From assembly GCA_002454125.1 (NCBI GenBank), contig DKII01000007.1, positions 1 through 41,446 on the forward strand: a DNA stretch of 41,446 nucleotides, read 5' to 3'. Both the position numbers and the translations under genes were made by a program. The notes below the pieces were generated by a model that saw only the letters and a list, made by a program, of their open reading frames with translations, was not told the origin of the DNA and searched no databases. Source of the stretch: Novosphingobium sp. UBA6722 (GTDB taxonomy: Bacteria; Pseudomonadota; Alphaproteobacteria; Sphingomonadales; Sphingomonadaceae). Of this stretch, positions 38,578 through 41,446 are shown piece by piece (within the stretch, counting starts at the first letter, position 1; each line of letters starts with the position of its first letter).

Positions 38578-40153
38578 TCAGCGGGCGGTCGGCCAGGATG
38601 GCATGGGCCGCGTTGTGGCCGGGCGCGCCGGTCACGCCGCCGCCGGGATGGGTGCCCGCGCCGCACATGTAGAGTCCCTTGATCGGCCCGCGATAGTCGC
38701 CATGCCCCAGCACCGGGCGCGCGGCCCACAGCTGGTCGATCCCCATCGTGCCGTGCATGATGTCCCCGCCGATCAGCCCGAACTTGCGCTCCAGGTCCCA
38801 CGGCGAGTGGATTTGCGTGGCGATCACGCTCTTCTTGAAGTTCGGCGCATGATCGCCCACCGTATCGATGATCAGGTCCGCCACCTTCTCGCGATTGGCA
38901 TCCCAATCGACCGTAGGATCGAACTGCTGGCAGAACAGCGAAGCGACGTGGCAACCCGGCGGGGCGAGGCTGTCATCGACCGTGCTCGGGATCTTGATCT
39001 CGACAATGGGCTTCTTTGACCAGCCGTGCTGCTGGGCATCGATGAAGGCCTGGTCCATGTAATCCATGCCGGGAGCGATAATGATCCCCGCAGTGTGATG
39101 CTCGGCCTGTTCCTTGCCGGGGAGGACCGAAAAGTCCGGCAGTTCGGACAGGGCCACGTTCATCCGGAAGGTGCCCGAACAGGTCTTGAAGCCCTTGATC
39201 CGGCGCTGGAAGTCCTCGTCCAGATCACTCTGGTCAACCAGCTGGCGATAGAGCAGCGCGGGGCCCGCATTGGAAGCGACGATCGGCGCGATCAGCTCCT
39301 CGCCGCTCTCAAGCTTCACGCCCTGGACCTTACCGTTGTTGACGAGCACCTGGGCGACCGGCGCCTCCAGGCTGATCTCGACGCCCTGGTCTTCGCAGGC
39401 GCGGGCCATGGCCTGGGTAATCGCGCCCATCCCGCCAACCGAGTGGCCCCAGGCGCCCAGCTTGCCGTTCACCTCGCCGAACACGTGGTGGAGCAGGACA
39501 TAGGCCGAACCCGGGGTCGAGACCCCGGCATAGTTGCCGACTACGGCATCGAAGGCGAAGGCGGACTGGACATAGTCATGCTCAAACCAGCCATCGAGGA
39601 ACTGGCGGGCCGACTTGGTGAAGATGTCGAGCAGGTCACGCTGGACCGACAGGTCCAGGTTGGCCATCGGCCAGCCCTGCTTGGCCGCCGCGACCAGCGA
39701 GGCAAGGCCACCCCCGACATTGGGCGGGATCTGCAAGGAAAGATCGCGGAGAACGTTGGCGACCTTTTCCAGCGCCGCGTCGTACTTGGGATAGGCTTCG
39801 GCATCCTTCTTGGAGAAGCGCGCGAACTCGGCCTCGGTCCGGCCGGGGCCGCCGCCCAGCTTCAGATAGTCATTCTCGAACGGGAAGAAGTTGCTGATCG
39901 TCCGCTCGATCACGCGATAGCCGTAATCGTGCAGTCGCATGTCGGCGATTACCTTCGGCCGCAGCAGGCTGACCGTGTAGCTGGCGGTCGAATTGCGGAA
40001 ACCGGGATGGAACTCCTCGGTCACCGCCGCCCCGCCGACAATGTGGCGCCGCTCCAGCACCCGCACCCGCATGCCCGCGCGGGCAAGGTAGAAGGCGCAG
40101 GTCAGGCCATTGTGGCCCCCGCCGATGATCAGTGCGTCGTAGGTCTTGGTCAT
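38555..40153 (-). CDS. PYROXD2-like FAD-dependent oxidoreductase
   Basis: This flavoprotein of about 532 residues belongs to the phytoene-desaturase-like superfamily and resembles PYROXD2. The FAD-binding motif is ALIIGGGHNGLTCAFYLARAGMRVRVLERRHIVGG (7-41), and the C-terminal FAD motif is GLYMCGAGTHPGGGVTGAPGHNAA. It could oxidise or isomerise a hydrophobic compound. Its ATG overlaps the stop of the Rieske oxygenase gene by four bases (ATGA), so both act in one pathway. Substrate cannot be told; retinoid, carotenoid and steroid-like molecules are possible. Confidence 0.88.
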   Translation of the reverse strand: MTKTYDALIIGGGHNGLTCAFYLARAGMRVRVLERRHIVGGAAVTEEFHPGFRNSTASYTVSLLRPKVIADMRLHDYGYRVIERTISNFFPFENDYLKLGGGPGRTEAEFARFSKKDAEAYPKYDAALEKVANVLRDLSLQIPPNVGGGLASLVAAAKQGWPMANLDLSVQRDLLDIFTKSARQFLDGWFEHDYVQSAFAFDAVVGNYAGVSTPGSAYVLLHHVFGEVNGKLGAWGHSVGGMGAITQAMARACEDQGVEISLEAPVAQVLVNNGKVQGVKLESGEELIAPIVASNAGPALLYRQLVDQSDLDEDFQRRIKGFKTCSGTFRMNVALSELPDFSVLPGKEQAEHHTAGIIIAPGMDYMDQAFIDAQQHGWSKKPIVEIKIPSTVDDSLAPPGCHVASLFCQQFDPTVDWDANREKVADLIIDTVGDHAPNFKKSVIATQIHSPWDLERKFGLIGGDIMHGTMGIDQLWAARPVLGHGDYRGPIKGLYMCGAGTHPGGGVTGAPGHNAAHAILADRPLIRKLLRS

Positions 40154-41331
40154 GGCTTGCTCCAGCCCGGTGCGGGCGCGAAGGGTTGGCGGGCTTCGGG
40201 GATCAGCGTGCGGATCTTGCGGGCAAAGCTGCGCAGGCAAACCTCGCTCTTGCCGATCGGGCCGTTGCCGTAGGTCTTGCTCTGCATGCCCTGCTGGACG
40301 CGGGTGATCAGCCAGGTGTCCTCGGCATTGACCACGCGGTTGATCCGCCAGTTGGCATAGCGCGCCAGCTTCATCTCGCGGCGGCTGTCCGGCAGGGCAT
40401 AGGCCACTTCGCGCAGCAGGCACTCGGTCGGGCTGATCGGCAGCCACTGCATGAAATCGATCTGGTCGGCGTAGATGTCGAAGGCCATGTTCGGCCACAG
40501 CTTGTAATAGAGCCAGCGCCCGTGGGCCTCCTCGGGCAGGTGCTCCACGCGCGGCAGGTGGGTGCGGTAGAAGCGTTCCCAGAAGTTCTGCTTCTCGCTC
40601 TTGACGACGTCGCCATAGAGCCGGTCGGCCCAGCCGTGCGCCTCGATCCGATAGGTCTTGCCAACCAGCCGGGTCAGTCCGTCATGCGCGACCGGGATGT
40701 GCAGGTTGTCCGAATAGTTGTCGCCCACGTTCTTCCAGTTGACCCCGCGCGGGCGCAGCCGGACCGGGGCCATCCGCTCCATGTCTTCGAAGCGGTACTG
40801 GCTGACCTCGCCCTCGAACGGCGCCATCATCTCGGTCACGGTCGGGAAGCCGCCCGGGGCCAGGTTGACGAAGACGAAGCCGTGCCAGACCTCGGTCGCG
40901 ACCGGGACCAGGCCGTTTTCCTCCAGCTTCAGCGCCGGATATTCGCTCTTCATCGGCACGCCCGAAAGACGCCCGTCGGTCTCATAGACCCAGGCGTGAT
41001 AGGGGCAGACCAGCTTCTTGGCGCAGCCCATCGGCCCTTCGACCAGCCGCATCGCGCGGTGGCGGCAGACATTGGTGAAGGCGCGCACCCCGCCGTCGTC
41101 ACCCCGGATCACCACCACGCTTTCGCCCAGATAGTCGATCGTCTGGTAATCGCCGGGGTTCGGGATCTCGTTCACATGGCAGACGATCTGCCACGACGGG
41201 CGGATCACCCGCTCCATCTCCAGGTCGAAGAATTCGCGGTCGTGATAGATCCAGCCGGGCAGGCTGAAATCGGCTTCGGGATCGACCTCGGGCCCGTCGA
41301 TCTCGGCGACGATGGCTTCCAGCTTGCCCAA
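40150..41331 (-). CDS. Rieske non-haem iron oxygenase, alpha subunit
   Basis: This 393-residue enzyme has an N-terminal Rieske [2Fe-2S] domain with Cys89, His91, Cys109 and His112 (CRHR ... CPYHAW), and a C-terminal catalytic domain with mononuclear iron ligands His211 and His216 and bridging Asp208 (NYSDNLHIPVAHD). It should hydroxylate or demethylate an organic substrate. No beta subunit, ferredoxin or reductase gene is in the window. The start is TTG at 41331, eight bases after GGGAG; no ATG start lies near. A palindrome at 41350-41373 lies just upstream. It is translationally coupled to the PYROXD2-like gene. Confidence 0.9.
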   Translation of the reverse strand: MGKLEAIVAEIDGPEVDPEADFSLPGWIYHDREFFDLEMERVIRPSWQIVCHVNEIPNPGDYQTIDYLGESVVVIRGDDGGVRAFTNVCRHRAMRLVEGPMGCAKKLVCPYHAWVYETDGRLSGVPMKSEYPALKLEENGLVPVATEVWHGFVFVNLAPGGFPTVTEMMAPFEGEVSQYRFEDMERMAPVRLRPRGVNWKNVGDNYSDNLHIPVAHDGLTRLVGKTYRIEAHGWADRLYGDVVKSEKQNFWERFYRTHLPRVEHLPEEAHGRWLYYKLWPNMAFDIYADQIDFMQWLPISPTECLLREVAYALPDSRREMKLARYANWRINRVVNAEDTWLITRVQQGMQSKTYGNGPIGKSEVCLRSFARKIRTLIPEARQPFAPAPGWSKP

Positions 41332-41349
41332 GTGACGACTCCCTCAAAC

Positions 41350-41373
41350 CTTGTTGGACGTTCGTACAACAAG
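41350..41373. promoter_or_regulatory. Palindromic operator candidate upstream of the Rieske gene
   Basis: Arms CTTGTTG (41350-41356) and CAACAAG (41367-41373) are perfect, and ACG/CGT inside (41358-41360 with 41363-41365) extend the symmetry; only one base pair breaks it. It lies 19 bases before the TTG start, where a TetR-, MarR- or GntR-type repressor would act. A -10-like TACGAA on the minus strand overlaps it. Confidence 0.6.
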
Positions 41374-41398
41374 TGCTAGGATGCCGCAACCGTGGAGC

Positions 41399-41435
41399 AG
41401 GGCCTTCGACAGGCTCAGGCCGAGCGGGCCTTTTT
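41399..41435. repeat. Dispersed-type hairpin at the window end
   Basis: CTTCGACAGGCTCAGG followed by CGAGCGGGCCTTTTT resembles a short dispersed sequence common in GC-rich proteobacteria. GCTC (41413-41416) pairs with GAGC (41422-41425) and GGCC with GGCC outside, then five Ts. No plus-strand gene feeds into it here, so a terminator role is doubtful. Function unknown. Confidence 0.3.
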
Positions 41436-41446
41436 GAATGCCCCCA

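Noticed and set aside
41399..41435. Intrinsic terminator at the window end
   Set aside because: There is a hairpin and a T5 run on the plus strand, but no plus-strand gene upstream of it; the nearest genes run away on the minus strand. Listed only as a repeat.

Overview
The window is GC-rich, densely coded bacterial chromosome. It looks like an alphaproteobacterium, most likely Sphingomonadales (Novosphingobium, Sphingobium or Erythrobacter-like). The evidence is a cysteine-free 41-residue L36, the rpmH-rnpA-yidD-yidC-engB cluster, dnaA next to rpsT, small secreted four-cysteine proteins, and a TonB-dependent receptor beside a TPR-sulfotransferase. This is inferred from gene content and protein character; no database was searched. 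No tRNA, rRNA, CRISPR array, classical insertion sequence or prophage was seen.

Layout. 1-4.5 kb: rpmJ, a HAD phosphatase, a small secreted protein, an HxlR regulator, comM and a periplasmic ClpP-like protein. 4.5-7.8 kb: rpmH-rnpA-yidD-yidC-engB (ribosome, RNase P, membrane insertion). 7.7-13.4 kb, minus strand: the DUF3999/DUF2339 pair, then a VOC protein and trhO. 13.4-17.5 kb, plus strand: GST, S1/P1 nuclease, dapE, SDF-family symporter. 17.5-20.8 kb, minus strand: dapB, a membrane protein, an M48 protease and nth. 20.9-22.7 kb: a class III sirtuin, a compact inverted-repeat element carrying a GIY-YIG nuclease, and moeB. 22.9-27.6 kb: a catabolic block of acyl-CoA ligase, SDR, haloalkane dehalogenase, limonene-epoxide-hydrolase-like enzyme, small membrane protein and divergent TetR regulator. 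27.7-29.9 kb: dnaA and rpsT. 30.0-33.0 kb: a palindrome-rich repeat, ubiB, a small conserved protein, LMW-PTPase and a YbaK-type deacylase. 33.0-37.2 kb, minus strand: TonB-dependent receptor and TPR-sulfotransferase. 37.3-41.3 kb: an APC permease converging on a PYROXD2-like flavoprotein/Rieske oxygenase pair.

Themes. The most unusual object is the roughly 400-bp element at 21568-21970. Two inverted copies of a ~50-base palindromic repeat, with compensatory stem changes, tightly bracket a 98-residue GIY-YIG nuclease. If it is removed, the two convergent neighbours would end 8 bases apart, which matches the tight convergent ends seen elsewhere in the window. Several translation-related genes (rpmJ, rpmH, rpsT, trhO) carry the same promoter shape, TTGAC(T/G)-17 bases-T(A/T)A(C/G)GG, which lacks the usual final T of the -10. 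Palindromic operator candidates lie upstream of the HxlR, M48, TetR and Rieske genes. Most operons are coupled by 4-base ATGA or GTGA overlaps.
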